Of a DNA stretch of 64,000 nt, positions 29,965 through 38,776 are shown one piece after another. The stretch is from Neorhizobium galegae (GTDB lineage: Bacteria > Pseudomonadota > Alphaproteobacteria > Rhizobiales > Rhizobiaceae), in contig NZ_JAGIPG010000005.1 in assembly GCF_017877055.1 (NCBI RefSeq), forward strand, positions 186,001 to 250,000, in the 5' to 3' direction. The translations under genes were made by a program, and so were the position numbers. The notes below the pieces were generated by a model. The model was not told the DNA's origin. It did not search any database and saw only the letters and a program-made list of their open reading frames with translations. Within the stretch, counting starts at the first letter, position 1, and each line of letters starts with the position of its first letter.

Positions 29965-32508
29965 TTAGAGCTCGCGTAGCACCGGCGCGGCCTTCTGCCC
30001 CAATATGCGCCATGTGCCGGCGAGGCCTATTCCGACGGTCAAAACCAGAGAAGCGGCGAGCGTCAGCACTGCAACATCGGGCAGGAAGGCCGATTGGAGC
30101 CGCATGATCCGGCTGACGACGAACCATGCGGAGAGGCCGCCTGCGAGGAGCGCGAAGAGCGCCGTCGCAGCTCCGAGGATCATGTATTCGTAGCTGAACG
30201 CGCGCATCAGCATGCTGCGTGTGCCACCGAGCGTTTTCAGGATGACCGCATCATGGGTGCGTGCCCGGTTGCCCGCCGCGAGCGCACCGGCAAGCACCAG
30301 CACGGAGGCGATCAGCGCAACCGCCGCCGCTGCCCGGATCGCGGTCGCGAGCTGGCCGACGAGCTGGTCTATGATATTGATCGCATCCTTGACCCTGACG
30401 CTGGTGATGGTCGGATAGGCGTTGGTGACGGCGCGCAGGATCGAGGCTTCCTGCTGGGCGGTGGCCTTGGGATCGCTGAGCGTCGCGAGCCAGGCATGCG
30501 GTGCGCCGCGGAAGGTGTTCGGCGAAAACACCATCACGAAGTTGATCGATAGCGATTCCCACTGGACCTTGCGGAAATTGGCGATGCGGGCGGTGATGTT
30601 GCGGCCGAGCACGTTGACGGTGACGGTATCGCCGAGTTTCAGGCCGAGTTCACCGGCCTCTTCCGCCGAGAAGGAGACTAGCGGTTCGCCGGTGTGGTCG
30701 GCGGTCCACCACTCTCCCGCCGTCAGCGCCGAGTTGGATGGAAGCCTGTCCTCGTAGGTGATGCCGCGGTCGCCGCGCAAGACCCAGCGGCCGGCGGGCG
30801 GCACGTTCATCTGGGTCACGTCCTGGCCGTTGAAGGCAAGGATTCTTCCGCGCAGCATCGGCACCTGGGTGATCGCGCCTTCCGGCGCCTGCTGTTTCAG
30901 GATGTTGACGAAGCCTTCGCGCTCGGATCCCTGGATATCGACGAAGAAGAAGTTCGGCGCCTGCTGGGCGATGCTGCCGGTCAGCTGGCGGCGCATGTTG
31001 CCGTCGATCAGGGCGAGCGTCACGAGGAGGGCAAGGCCGAGGCCGAGCGACAGGACCACCGACGGCGTCAGCGCGCCGGGCCGATGGATATTGCCGATCG
31101 CCAATCTCAGCGCCGGCGAATTGACCTGCGGGCTTCTTTTGGCAAGCGCGGCAATCAGGGCCGCGACAAGGCGCAAGAGCAGGAAGGCGCCTGCGACGGC
31201 GGCGAGGAAGACCGAGGCGATGAAGCGTTCTTCCGCCGAGAAGACTGCAAGTGCCGCCAGGGCCGCAAGTGCCAGGCCGGCGGCGAGAAGATATGGCCAG
31301 GAGGGAAGGCGGGTATTGTCGAAACTCTGTTCGCGGAAAAGGGCGGTTGCCGGCACTTCGCGGGCATGGCCGAGCGGCAGCACGGCGAAGGCAAAGGTGA
31401 TGAGGATGCCGAACAGGGCGGCAAGCGCCAGCGGCAAGGGGTAGAAGGTGACCCCCTTCGGAACCGGCAGCATGCCTTCGAGAAACTGCAGCGCGACGAA
31501 GGGCGAGATCGCGCCGATGACGAGGCCGATCAGGATGCCGATCACCGCGAGCAGCATGATCTGGATGAGATAGATCATCGTCACGACCGAGGCCGGCGCG
31601 CCCAGGCATTTGAAGGTGGCAATCGTGGTGCGCTTGGCATCGAGAAAGGCGCGCACGGCATTGGCGACGCCGACGCCGCCGACGATCAATGCCGTCAGGC
31701 CAACGAGTGTCAGAAACTGCGAGAAGCGGTCGACGTTTTCGGTGAGCGAGGGGGCAGCCCGATCGCTGGTGCGGACCGACCAGCCGGCGCTCGGGAACTC
31801 GCGGTTGGCGCGGGCGGCGAGCGTCGAGCGGATCGAGGGATCGTCGAGCCGCACCTTGTAGGCATGTTCGACGAGGCTGCCGGTGGTAATCAGGCCGGAA
31901 GCAGCGAGGGCCTCACGGCTGACGATCAGGCGCGGCGCAAAGCCGAAACCGTCCGAAAGCGCATCGGGCTCGACGGTGATCGTGCCGCGCAATGTCAGCC
32001 GGGCATTGCCGAGCAGAAGCTCGTCGCCGTCCTTGAGGCCGAGGCGTTCCAGCAGAAGCGGGGCAGCAAGTGCGCCAAAAGTCTCTGCCTGCTTTCGAAG
32101 AAGGTCGGGCAGCGGTGCGGAAGGTTCTGCGCCAAAGCTGCCGTAGAGCGGATAGGCGTCGTCCACCGCCTTGACCTCGACCAGCGCCTGTTCGGAACCG
32201 TCCGGCTTGCGGGCCATGGAGCGCAGGCTGGTGGAGACGGAGACCTTGCCGAGGCTCGTCAAGAACGCGCGTTCCTGGTCGGTGGCCTCGCGGTTGTTCA
32301 ACTCGAAGCGGATGTCGCCGGCAAGGATTTCCTGGCCCTGGGAGGCGATCGCGCCGGTGATGGCGCGCGACACGGAATTGACCGCCGCGATTGCCCCGGT
32401 GCCGAGGGCGATGCAGGCGAGGAAGATGTAGAAGCCAGCCAGGCCGCCGCGCATTTCGCGCAATGCCAGGCGGAAGGAAATCGAGAGGCGCGGAAAGGCC
32501 TGCCTCAT
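29965..32508 (-). CDS. ybbP: ABC transporter permease of the YbbP (FtsX/MacB-like) family
   Basis: 847 residues. It has an N-terminal helix, a large periplasmic domain, a three-helix FtsX block (about 255-375, SQFLTLVGLTALIVGGVGVANAV), two or more central helices, a second periplasmic domain and a C-terminal FtsX block (about 720-847, AVILKTLGGTRSMLMRAFSYEYMILG). This is the ten-helix YbbP layout. With YbbA it forms a mechanotransmission-type ABC system that probably extracts a lipophilic or periplasmic substrate rather than importing one. It overlaps the ybbA stop by 4 bases. The tesA-ybbA-ybbP arrangement (tesA divergent) is the same as in E. coli. Confidence 0.9.
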   Translation of the reverse strand: MRQAFPRLSISFRLALREMRGGLAGFYIFLACIALGTGAIAAVNSVSRAITGAIASQGQEILAGDIRFELNNREATDQERAFLTSLGKVSVSTSLRSMARKPDGSEQALVEVKAVDDAYPLYGSFGAEPSAPLPDLLRKQAETFGALAAPLLLERLGLKDGDELLLGNARLTLRGTITVEPDALSDGFGFAPRLIVSREALAASGLITTGSLVEHAYKVRLDDPSIRSTLAARANREFPSAGWSVRTSDRAAPSLTENVDRFSQFLTLVGLTALIVGGVGVANAVRAFLDAKRTTIATFKCLGAPASVVTMIYLIQIMLLAVIGILIGLVIGAISPFVALQFLEGMLPVPKGVTFYPLPLALAALFGILITFAFAVLPLGHAREVPATALFREQSFDNTRLPSWPYLLAAGLALAALAALAVFSAEERFIASVFLAAVAGAFLLLRLVAALIAALAKRSPQVNSPALRLAIGNIHRPGALTPSVVLSLGLGLALLVTLALIDGNMRRQLTGSIAQQAPNFFFVDIQGSEREGFVNILKQQAPEGAITQVPMLRGRILAFNGQDVTQMNVPPAGRWVLRGDRGITYEDRLPSNSALTAGEWWTADHTGEPLVSFSAEEAGELGLKLGDTVTVNVLGRNITARIANFRKVQWESLSINFVMVFSPNTFRGAPHAWLATLSDPKATAQQEASILRAVTNAYPTITSVRVKDAINIIDQLVGQLATAIRAAAAVALIASVLVLAGALAAGNRARTHDAVILKTLGGTRSMLMRAFSYEYMILGAATALFALLAGGLSAWFVVSRIMRLQSAFLPDVAVLTLAASLVLTVGIGLAGTWRILGQKAAPVLREL

Positions 32509-33218
32509 GCGGAGACCGCCTGAACCGGGTGATGGACGACGGCGCTGTCGCCGACGATCTCGCCGGAGCGGACGCGGATCTGGCGCGAGCAGCGGGCGGC
32601 GAGCGCGTTGTCATGGGTAACGAGCAGCATGGTCATGCCGCGCTCGGCCTGTTTGGAGAATAGCAGATCGGCGATCTGCCGGCCGGTCTCGGTGTCCAGA
32701 TTGCCGGTCGGTTCGTCGGCGATCAGTACAGAGGGCGAGGGGGCCAGCGCGCGGGCGATCGCGACGCGCTGCTGCTCGCCGCCGGAAAGCTGGCCGGGAT
32801 AGTGGTTCAGCCGCTCGCCGAGGCCGACGGCCGTCAGTTCGCGTTTGGCGATCTCGAAGGCGTCCTTGACGTTGGCGAGTTCGAGGGGCACGGCGACGTT
32901 TTCGAGTGCCGTCATATTGGCGATCAGGTGGAAGGACTGGAAGACGATGCCGATATTGCGGCCGCGGAAATCCGCTAGCCTGTCCTCGGAAAGCGCGTGA
33001 AGGGGGGCGCCGTTGATGACGATCTCGCCGCTGTCCAGCCGTTCGAGGCCGGCCAGGACCATCAGCAGCGTCGACTTGCCGGAGCCCGAGGGCCCGACGA
33101 TGCCGACGGCTTCGCCTGCGCGGATTTCGAGGTCGATCTGCTTCAGCACATGCACCGAGGCCGCCGCGCTGCCGAGCGTCAGATCGGCTTTCTTCAGCGT
33201 GATGATGGTTTTAGTCAA
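32505..33218 (-). CDS. ybbA: ABC transporter ATP-binding protein YbbA
   Basis: 237 residues from the TTG at 33218, which has an AGGACGG ribosome-binding site 6 bases upstream; the frame is open to 33263. Walker A is VGPSGSGKST, the Q-loop is IGIVFQSFHLIANM, the signature is QLSGGEQQRVAIARAL and Walker B is VLIADEPTGNLD, the LolD/MacB subgroup pattern. It supplies ATP hydrolysis for YbbP. The start is 74 bp from the divergent tesA gene, and the two probably share a control region. Confidence 0.93.
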   Translation of the reverse strand: MTKTIITLKKADLTLGSAAASVHVLKQIDLEIRAGEAVGIVGPSGSGKSTLLMVLAGLERLDSGEIVINGAPLHALSEDRLADFRGRNIGIVFQSFHLIANMTALENVAVPLELANVKDAFEIAKRELTAVGLGERLNHYPGQLSGGEQQRVAIARALAPSPSVLIADEPTGNLDTETGRQIADLLFSKQAERGMTMLLVTHDNALAARCSRQIRVRSGEIVGDSAVVHHPVQAVSA

Positions 33219-33292
33219 ATCGAACCGTCCTATATAGGCTTGAAGCGCAACCCGGAACCGCATGCGGTAGCGCTCAATCTAGGAGACGGATC

Positions 33293-33943
33293 GTGAGTTT
33301 TAAAGCAAGCCTGCTTCACTTCATCGTCATGTCCGCGCTGGCGCTGGCCGCATTGCCGGCTGCCGCGCAGGACCGGGCGATCCAGCTCGTCGGTTTCGGC
33401 GACAGCCTGATGGCAGGTTACCAGCTAGCGCCTTCCGAATCCTACACGGCTCAGCTCGAGGCGGCGTTGAAAGCCAAGGGGCAGAATGCCGTGGTCACCA
33501 ATGCGGGCGTTTCCGGGGATACGACGGCGGGCGGGCTTGCGCGCATCGACTGGTCGGTGCCGGACGGTACCGACGGCGTGATCCTCGAGCTCGGCGCCAA
33601 CGACGCATTGCGCGGCATCTCTCCCGACCAATCGGAGAAGAACCTCGATGCGATCCTTGCGCGGCTGAAGGAACGGAAGATCTCGGTCTTCCTGATCGGC
33701 ATCCTGGCGCCGCCGAACATGGGTGGCGACTACGCCGAAAAATTCAACCCGATCTACAAGCGGCTGGCCGACAAATACGCGGTGCCGCTCTATCCGTTTT
33801 TTCTCGATGGGGTCGCTACCATTTCCAGCCTGCAGCTCTCGGACGGCATGCATCCGAATGCCAAAGGGGTCGCCGTGATGGTCGAAAAGACCCTTGAACC
33901 TGTCAAAAGCTTCCTGGGGGCTATTAAGGATACGGGAAAATAA
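33293..33943 (+). CDS. tesA: Arylesterase / multifunctional thioesterase of the SGNH family
   Basis: 216 residues from a GTG with an AGGAG site. A signal peptide (residues ~1-25, ALALAALPAAAQ) exports it to the periplasm. SGNH blocks are in place: the nucleophile in VGFGDSLMAGY (block I), Gly in TNAGVSGDTTAGG (II), LELGANDALRG (III) and the Asp-His pair in LSDGMHPNAKGV (V). Such enzymes hydrolyse short-chain esters, thioesters and lysophospholipids. Divergence from ybbAP is conserved from enterobacteria to rhizobia and hints that the ABC system handles a lipid or product of this esterase. Confidence 0.92.
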   Translation: MSFKASLLHFIVMSALALAALPAAAQDRAIQLVGFGDSLMAGYQLAPSESYTAQLEAALKAKGQNAVVTNAGVSGDTTAGGLARIDWSVPDGTDGVILELGANDALRGISPDQSEKNLDAILARLKERKISVFLIGILAPPNMGGDYAEKFNPIYKRLADKYAVPLYPFFLDGVATISSLQLSDGMHPNAKGVAVMVEKTLEPVKSFLGAIKDTGK

Positions 33944-34009
33944 CACCTTGCGCGGAACTCCGTTGCGTGATTCGCTGTTAGCATCTGCAAAAGATTCGAG
34001 GAGGTCCCT

Positions 34010-34597
34010 ATGCCGAGACTTTTCACCGCCCTCGAAGTTCCGCGTAATGTAGCGATGAGTCTCTCTCTCCTGCGCGGTGGGATCCCCGGTGCCCGGTGGA
34101 TCGACGTCGAAAACTACCACATCACCCTACGCTTCATCGGCGACGTCGACGGTCGCACCGCCGACGAGATCGTCAGCCGGCTGGACCGCATAGACCGTCC
34201 GGAGTTCCAGGCGACGCTGACCGGAATCGGCTCCTTCGGGTCGAAGAAGCCGCATTCCATCTGGGCGGGCGTTTCGCCGTCCCCGGAAATCCACGCGCTG
34301 CAGGCGGAGATCGAACGGATCTGCCAGCGCATCGGCTTGCCGCCGGATCCCCGCAAGTTCACCCCGCATGTCACCCTGGCGCGGCTCAAGAATTGCCGGC
34401 TGGACGATGTGGTGCACTACCTTTCCGGTCGCGGCAACTTCTATACAGCGCCGTTCACGGTGCCGCGTTTCGTGCTGCTGTCGTCGAAGGAATCGGTCGG
34501 TGGCGGACCGTATCTGACGGAGGAAATCTTCCCGCTGCAGGAGGCGAGCTACGGCCAGGCCCATGCAGGCGACATGGAACCGGTATGGAGCCGGTGA
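34010..34597 (+). CDS. thpR: RNA 2',3'-cyclic phosphodiesterase (2'-5' RNA ligase family)
   Basis: 195 residues with a strong GAGGAGG ribosome-binding site. The two catalytic HxT motifs are NYHITLRFIG (about residue 43) and TPHVTLARLKN (about 125). The enzyme opens 2',3'-cyclic phosphates on RNA ends and can ligate half-tRNAs with a 2'-5' bond in vitro. Its in vivo role is unsettled. It is followed after 33 bp by phhB on the same strand, and a shared transcript is possible. Confidence 0.9.
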   Translation: MPRLFTALEVPRNVAMSLSLLRGGIPGARWIDVENYHITLRFIGDVDGRTADEIVSRLDRIDRPEFQATLTGIGSFGSKKPHSIWAGVSPSPEIHALQAEIERICQRIGLPPDPRKFTPHVTLARLKNCRLDDVVHYLSGRGNFYTAPFTVPRFVLLSSKESVGGGPYLTEEIFPLQEASYGQAHAGDMEPVWSR

Positions 34598-34630
34598 AGA
34601 GCCTCCTTTAACCCGAAGGAAGGTTGGACG

Positions 34631-34933
34631 ATGAACTACGAAAAGCTGGATGCGGCCGCCGTCGAGCGCGAACTCGCGACGGTTGACGGCTGGGAGCTAA
34701 AGCCGCAAGGCGATGCGATCTTCAAGAGTTTCAAGTTCAGGACCTTCATCGAGGCGTTCGGTTTCATGGCCGAATGCGCGCTGTCTGCCGAGAAGCTCAA
34801 TCATCACCCGGAATGGTCGAACGTCTATTCGCGGGTCGATGTGCTTCTGACCACGCATGCGACGAAGGGCCTGACGGACATCGATTTCAAGCTGGCCCGG
34901 GCGATGGACAAGGCATCCTTGCGCCGCAATTGA
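34631..34933 (+). CDS. phhB: Pterin-4-alpha-carbinolamine dehydratase
   Basis: 100 residues. The family motif is complete: EKLNHHPEWSNVYSRVDVLL with the two active-site histidines, followed by TTHATKGLTDIDFKLARAMD. It recycles the pterin cofactor of phenylalanine hydroxylase; in bacteria without that enzyme it may serve molybdopterin or be a free-standing protein. An AAGGAAGG ribosome-binding site precedes the ATG. No phhA gene is in this window. Confidence 0.92.
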   Translation: MNYEKLDAAAVERELATVDGWELKPQGDAIFKSFKFRTFIEAFGFMAECALSAEKLNHHPEWSNVYSRVDVLLTTHATKGLTDIDFKLARAMDKASLRRN

Positions 34934-34989
34934 ACTTCATGGTCGAGAGCCCATATTGGGTGGGCACACGTTGAGCGAACGGAGCGATC

Positions 34990-35388
34990 ATGGACGACGT
35001 GAAGATCGGCGAAATACTGCTGCCGGGTGACGTGGACACGCAAGAGCGCCGCGAGCGGCGGGTCCGCGCCAAGTTCTGGCCGACCCTGAAGCGGGCCGTC
35101 CGGCAGGTGCCGTTCAGCCGCGACCTGATCGCCGCCTATTATTGCGCGATCGACCGCCGGACGCCGACGCGGGTGCGCGGCGTGCTGCTTGCGGCGCTCG
35201 CCTATTTCGTGATGCCGATCGATTTCTTGCCGGACATGTTCGTCCTTGTCGGCTTCACTGACGATGTCGCGGTGCTCGCTGCCGCTTTCCGGATGATCCA
35301 GGGGCACATTGCCGACCGCCATTATGAGGCTGCCGATCTGGCACTGGCGGACAATCCGGACATCACCGACGGCGTGCGCGGCAAATAG
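34990..35388 (+). CDS. YkvA/DUF1232 family protein
   Basis: 132 residues with a GGAG ribosome-binding site. The DUF1232 core is visible at about residues 60-100: RVRGVLLAALAYFVMPIDFLPD, then LVGFTDDVAVLAAAFRMIQ. It has two hydrophobic helices and is probably membrane-associated. The function of the family is unknown; the Met-Pro-Ile-Asp-Phe-Leu-Pro-Asp signature is always conserved. It is convergent with the ECF sigma gene, 12 bp apart. Confidence 0.85.
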   Translation: MDDVKIGEILLPGDVDTQERRERRVRAKFWPTLKRAVRQVPFSRDLIAAYYCAIDRRTPTRVRGVLLAALAYFVMPIDFLPDMFVLVGFTDDVAVLAAAFRMIQGHIADRHYEAADLALADNPDITDGVRGK

Positions 35389-35400
35389 TCCCAAGGGGCG

Positions 35401-35964
35401 CTATCCCTCCGAGGGATCGTCAAGAACTCGGCGCAGGCGCTCGAATGCGAGCCTGATTCGTGACTTCACCGTGCCGAGCGGAAGACCCGTGGACGAGGCG
35501 ATTTCCGAATGGGACTGGCCGAGGAAGAAAGCCGCCCGCACCAGTTCCATCTGTTCGCCGGGGATACCGGCAAGGGCTGCGCGTACCTGGGCATCCCGTT
35601 CCTCGCCTTCGAAGATCGTATCGGCGCCCGGCGCCTCGGTTACGAAAAAGAGGGGTTCGTAGGCGTCCAGCTGCTTGTGCCTCCCACGGCGTTCCGCGTC
35701 GATACGGCGGTTGCGTGCGATCCGGAAAAGCCAGGTGGACAAGGAGGATCGGGCCGGATCGTAGAGGCTGGCGCGGTGCCAGAGAACGGCCATCACCTCC
35801 TGGACGAGTTCTTCGGCATCGTCGGGTCGCATCGACCGCTTCACCAGCCAGGATTTCAAACGCGGCGCGTAATAATCGAACAGCACGGTAAAAGCTGCCT
35901 GATCGCGCTCATCGGCCACTGCCCTTACCAAGCCGGCGAAGTGGTCTCTTTCGTCTACATCCAT
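35401..35964 (-). CDS. ECF sigma factor (RpoE/ECF11-like), no adjacent anti-sigma gene
   Basis: 187 residues. Region 2 shows FDYYAPRLKSWLVKRSMRPDDAEELVQEVM and the LSTWLFRIARNRRIDAERR helix; region 4 shows FFLGQSHSEIASSTGLPLGTVKSRIRLAFERLRRVL. The GQSHSEIA...LPLGTVKSRIRLA wording is close to the Rhodobacter RpoE branch that responds to singlet oxygen and partners with ChrR. No ChrR-like gene follows: the stop is 12 bp from a convergent DUF1232 gene. A weak ribosome-binding site precedes the ATG. Subgroup placement is by motif resemblance only. Confidence 0.85.
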   Translation of the reverse strand: MDVDERDHFAGLVRAVADERDQAAFTVLFDYYAPRLKSWLVKRSMRPDDAEELVQEVMAVLWHRASLYDPARSSLSTWLFRIARNRRIDAERRGRHKQLDAYEPLFFVTEAPGADTIFEGEERDAQVRAALAGIPGEQMELVRAAFFLGQSHSEIASSTGLPLGTVKSRIRLAFERLRRVLDDPSEG

Positions 35965-36293
35965 TTACGCTGCGCACAGTTTCCGATGAGATTCGCGTCA
36001 TATTCGACCATTCTAATGTCATTGTGAGAGTTAGGAAAAGGACAAACTCTTGCCCCAATCCTTGTGTCACTGATTGACGAAACGCATGGAAATTCTGCTG
36101 GTTGGGTCTTTGGAGGCATGGCGGTGAATGCTATTCCTACGCAGCTTGGGGCCAAGGCAGGAGATTCAGCAAATTCTAATGGTCCGGTTGACGGTTTGGT
36201 AACCAGGATCAAGTCAAAATGCGCCGAATCAGGATCATGCCTGGCAAGGCTTGCCCGCTCGGGCCGTTGAACGAACAAAACCGGCAGGAGACC
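35965..36293. other. 329-bp divergent region between the ECF sigma gene and the IalB-like gene
   Basis: No supported gene. A 68-codon open frame (36064-36270) has no ribosome-binding site or recognisable features. The region must hold promoters in both directions, but no TGATCC-type ECF11 promoter was seen. Confidence 0.6.
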
Positions 36294-36860
36294 ATGTCTG
36301 TAAGAACAATCGCAACCGCACTGGCAATCTTGGCTGCAAGCGCTGGCCTGGCATTGGCTCAGGCGCCGAAGGCCACCGCCCCGGCCAAGCCACAGCCGGC
36401 CCAGGCGCCAGCAGCCGCGGCTGCCGGTCCCACCCGCATCCAGCAGTTCAAGGCATGGGGCGCCTATTCCTACAAGTCGGGCGCCAGCAATGTCTGCTAT
36501 GTGCTGTCGGTGCCGACCACCAAGGAACCGGCCAGCGTCGATCACGGCGATATCTTCTTCATCGTCTCGCAGCGGCCCGGACAGAACATTTCCTACGAGC
36601 CGCAGGCGATGGTGGGATACGTGCTGCAGCCGAATTCCAAGGTGACCGTGACGATCGACAAGAAGAACTTCACGATGTTCACCAAGGACAAGGCTGCCTG
36701 GGTCGAGAACGCCGCGGAGGAGCCGGCGCTGGTCGCGGCAATGAAGACGGGTCAGAACATGAGCGTCAGCGCCGTTTCCGGCCGTGGCACCAAGACCTCC
36801 TATGCCTATTCGCTGCAGGGCATTGCGGCAGCGCTGAAGCAGATCGAAACCTGCAAGTAA
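36294..36860 (+). CDS. Invasion-associated locus B (IalB) family secreted protein
   Basis: 188 residues from the ATG at 36294 with a CAGGAG site; the longer frame from 36219 is rejected because the signal peptide begins here (MSVRTIATALAILAASAGLALA). An Ala/Pro-rich linker (about 23-45) is followed by the IalB-like domain with FKAWGAYSYKSGASNVCYVLS and GDIFFIVSQRPGQN. Two cysteines (in NVCYV and at the C-terminal ETCK) may form a disulfide. IalB homologues occur throughout rhizobia and brucellae as periplasmic or surface proteins; the erythrocyte-invasion role is specific to Bartonella. Confidence 0.85.
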   Translation: MSVRTIATALAILAASAGLALAQAPKATAPAKPQPAQAPAAAAAGPTRIQQFKAWGAYSYKSGASNVCYVLSVPTTKEPASVDHGDIFFIVSQRPGQNISYEPQAMVGYVLQPNSKVTVTIDKKNFTMFTKDKAAWVENAAEEPALVAAMKTGQNMSVSAVSGRGTKTSYAYSLQGIAAALKQIETCK

Positions 36861-36883
36861 ACGCCCCTGCGCAGCAAGAGTTG

Positions 36884-36910
36884 AAAGGCCGGTTTCGTGA
36901 CCGGCCTTTT
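36884..36910 (+). terminator. Rho-independent terminator of the IalB-like gene
   Basis: Stem AAAGGCCGG / CCGGCCTTT with loop TTTCGTGA, then T, 24 bp after the stop codon. Confidence 0.75.
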
Positions 36911-37081
36911 GCATTTCTTGAAGAATAGTGACGCGGCGGCTATTTGATGATAAAGCCCGCCTCAACGAAGGTCCGGCACATGTGCCCGATGGGCCGATAC
37001 AGGTTTCACGCATCCAACATGCCCTGACTTTCCCGCTGATCGATCGTGGGAAAGCTGCATGTGTTCGAACGGGATAAAAGA

Positions 37082-38320
37082 ATGTCAGTCTCAGAGGCTC
37101 TGGCGCCGGTCGCCATCAAGAAGCCGCTCGTCGCCAATCCGGATCTGTTCGGCACCAAGCCGTCGCTGATCGGGCTGACGCGCGAGGACATGGCGGCAGC
37201 GCTGAAGGAAAAGGGCGTATCGGAAAAGCAGGTGCGGATGCGCGTCAGCCAGCTCTGGCACTGGCTCTATATCCGGGGCGTCTCCGATTTCGATGCGATG
37301 ACCAACGTTGCCAAGGACATGCGCGAGATGCTGAAGGCGCATTTCACCATCGCGCGTCCCGAGATCGTCGAGGAACAGGTTTCCAATGACGGCACCCGCA
37401 AATGGCTGTTGCGCTTTCCGCCGCGCGGCGCCGGCCGTCCGGTGGAAGTCGAAACCGTCTACATTCCGGAAGAGGGCCGCGGCACGCTCTGCATTTCCAG
37501 CCAGGTCGGCTGTTCGCTCACCTGTTCCTTCTGCCACACCGGCACGCAGCGGCTGGTGCGCAACCTGACGGCCGAGGAAATCCTCGCCCAGCTTCTGCTC
37601 GCGCGCGACCGGCTCGGCGATTTCCCGGGCACCGACACGCCGCCGGGCGCCTTCGTGCCGACCGGCGACCGCAAGGTCACCAATATCGTCATGATGGGCA
37701 TGGGCGAGCCGCTCTACAATTTCGAAAGCGTGAAGACCGCCCTGCTGATCGCGACCGACGGCGACGGGCTGTCATTGTCGAAGCGCCGTGTCACGCTGTC
37801 GACCTCGGGCGTGGTGCCGGAAATCTACCGGACCGGCGACGAGATCGGCGTCATGCTGGCGATCTCCCTGCATGCGGTGCGCGACGAGCTGCGCGATATG
37901 CTGGTGCCGATCAACAAGAAATATCCGCTGAAGGAACTGATCGAGGCCTGCCGCAACTATCCCGGTCTTTCGAACGCCCGTCGCATCACCTTCGAATATG
38001 TGATGCTCAAGGACGTCAACGACAGCCTGGAAGACGCCAAGGCGCTGATCCAGCTCTTGAAGGGCGTTCCGGCCAAGATCAATCTCATCCCGTTCAATCC
38101 CTGGCCGGGCACGAACTACCAGTGTTCGGAATGGGCGCAGATCGAGAAATTCGCCGATTTCATCAACCAGGCGGGTTACGCCTCGCCGATCCGCACCCCG
38201 CGCGGCCGCGACATCCTCGCCGCCTGCGGCCAGCTGAAGTCGGAATCGGAGCGCATGCGCAAGACCGACCGCCTCGCCTTCGAGGCGATGATGATCGCCG
38301 GGCACGGCGAGGACGACTGA
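37082..38320 (+). CDS. rlmN: 23S rRNA/tRNA (adenine C2)-methyltransferase RlmN
   Basis: 412 residues from the ATG at 37082 (MSVSEALAPVAIKK); an upstream GTG at 37046 is less likely. RlmN is a radical-SAM enzyme that methylates C2 of A2503 in 23S rRNA and A37 in tRNAs. The CxxxCxxC cluster motif is VGCSLTCSFCHTGTQ. The two methyl-transfer cysteines are in GTLCISSQ and the C-terminal RGRDILAACGQL. Further family segments are TNIVMMGMGEPLYNFE and NLIPFNPWPG. The N-terminal RNA-binding domain (about 30-100) is present. It stands alone with a clear terminator upstream. Confidence 0.96.
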   Translation: MSVSEALAPVAIKKPLVANPDLFGTKPSLIGLTREDMAAALKEKGVSEKQVRMRVSQLWHWLYIRGVSDFDAMTNVAKDMREMLKAHFTIARPEIVEEQVSNDGTRKWLLRFPPRGAGRPVEVETVYIPEEGRGTLCISSQVGCSLTCSFCHTGTQRLVRNLTAEEILAQLLLARDRLGDFPGTDTPPGAFVPTGDRKVTNIVMMGMGEPLYNFESVKTALLIATDGDGLSLSKRRVTLSTSGVVPEIYRTGDEIGVMLAISLHAVRDELRDMLVPINKKYPLKELIEACRNYPGLSNARRITFEYVMLKDVNDSLEDAKALIQLLKGVPAKINLIPFNPWPGTNYQCSEWAQIEKFADFINQAGYASPIRTPRGRDILAACGQLKSESERMRKTDRLAFEAMMIAGHGEDD

Positions 38321-38347
38321 CGCGTCCGAAAAATAGTTTTCGGGGCA

Positions 38348-38376
38348 TGTCGATCCGCTTGCATCCCGTTCGTTAT
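38348..38376 (+). promoter_or_regulatory. Candidate ECF42-dependent promoter
   Basis: TGTCGA, 17 bases, then CGTTAT, located 47 bp before the YCII gene. TGTCGA is the -35 element I recall being reported for ECF42-group sigma factors; the -10 match is weaker. Confidence 0.45.
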
Positions 38377-38422
38377 CGGTCACCATCGCAATGAGGCGAT
38401 GGCTAATCCGAGGGAGACGAAC

Positions 38423-38776
38423 ATGAAATACATGGCGCTGATCTACATGGACCCCAACACGCGCACGCCGCCGGATTCGCCTGAATTCGGCAAGATGATG
38501 AGCGGCTATCAGGCCGCCAACGAAGTCTACAAGAAGGACGGCGTCTGGGTCGCGGGTGATGCCCTGCAGCCGATAACCACCGCGACGACGGTGCGGGTTC
38601 GCAACGGCAGGACCGAGACCATGGACGGTCCTTTCGCGGAGACCAAGGAACAGCTCGGCGGTTACTATATATTCGACTGTGCCAATCTCGACGAAGCGAT
38701 CAGATATGCGTCGCTGATCCCACATGCCGCGATGGGCTGCGTCGAGGTGCGGCCGGTCATGGTCTTCGACCGCTGA
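38423..38776 (+). CDS. YCII-related (DGPF) domain protein
   Basis: 117 residues from the ATG at 38423, with AGGGAGA 8 bases upstream. The name-giving motif is METMDGPFAETKEQLGGYYIFD (residues ~64-86), a ferredoxin-like YCII fold. Its stop overlaps the start of an ECF42-type sigma gene by one base, the constant arrangement for this group. DGPF proteins are regulated by, and perhaps interact with, that sigma factor; their biochemical role is unknown. A TGTCGA motif lies upstream. Confidence 0.88.
   Translation: MKYMALIYMDPNTRTPPDSPEFGKMMSGYQAANEVYKKDGVWVAGDALQPITTATTVRVRNGRTETMDGPFAETKEQLGGYYIFDCANLDEAIRYASLIPHAAMGCVEVRPVMVFDR

Noticed and set aside
30694..32523. 609-codon plus-strand frame opposite ybbP
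   Set aside because: Shadow of the YbbP gene; the protein is a charged low-complexity sequence with no domain.
36064..36270. 68-codon frame upstream of the IalB-like gene
   Set aside because: No ribosome-binding site, no signal peptide or motif, and it occupies the promoter region.
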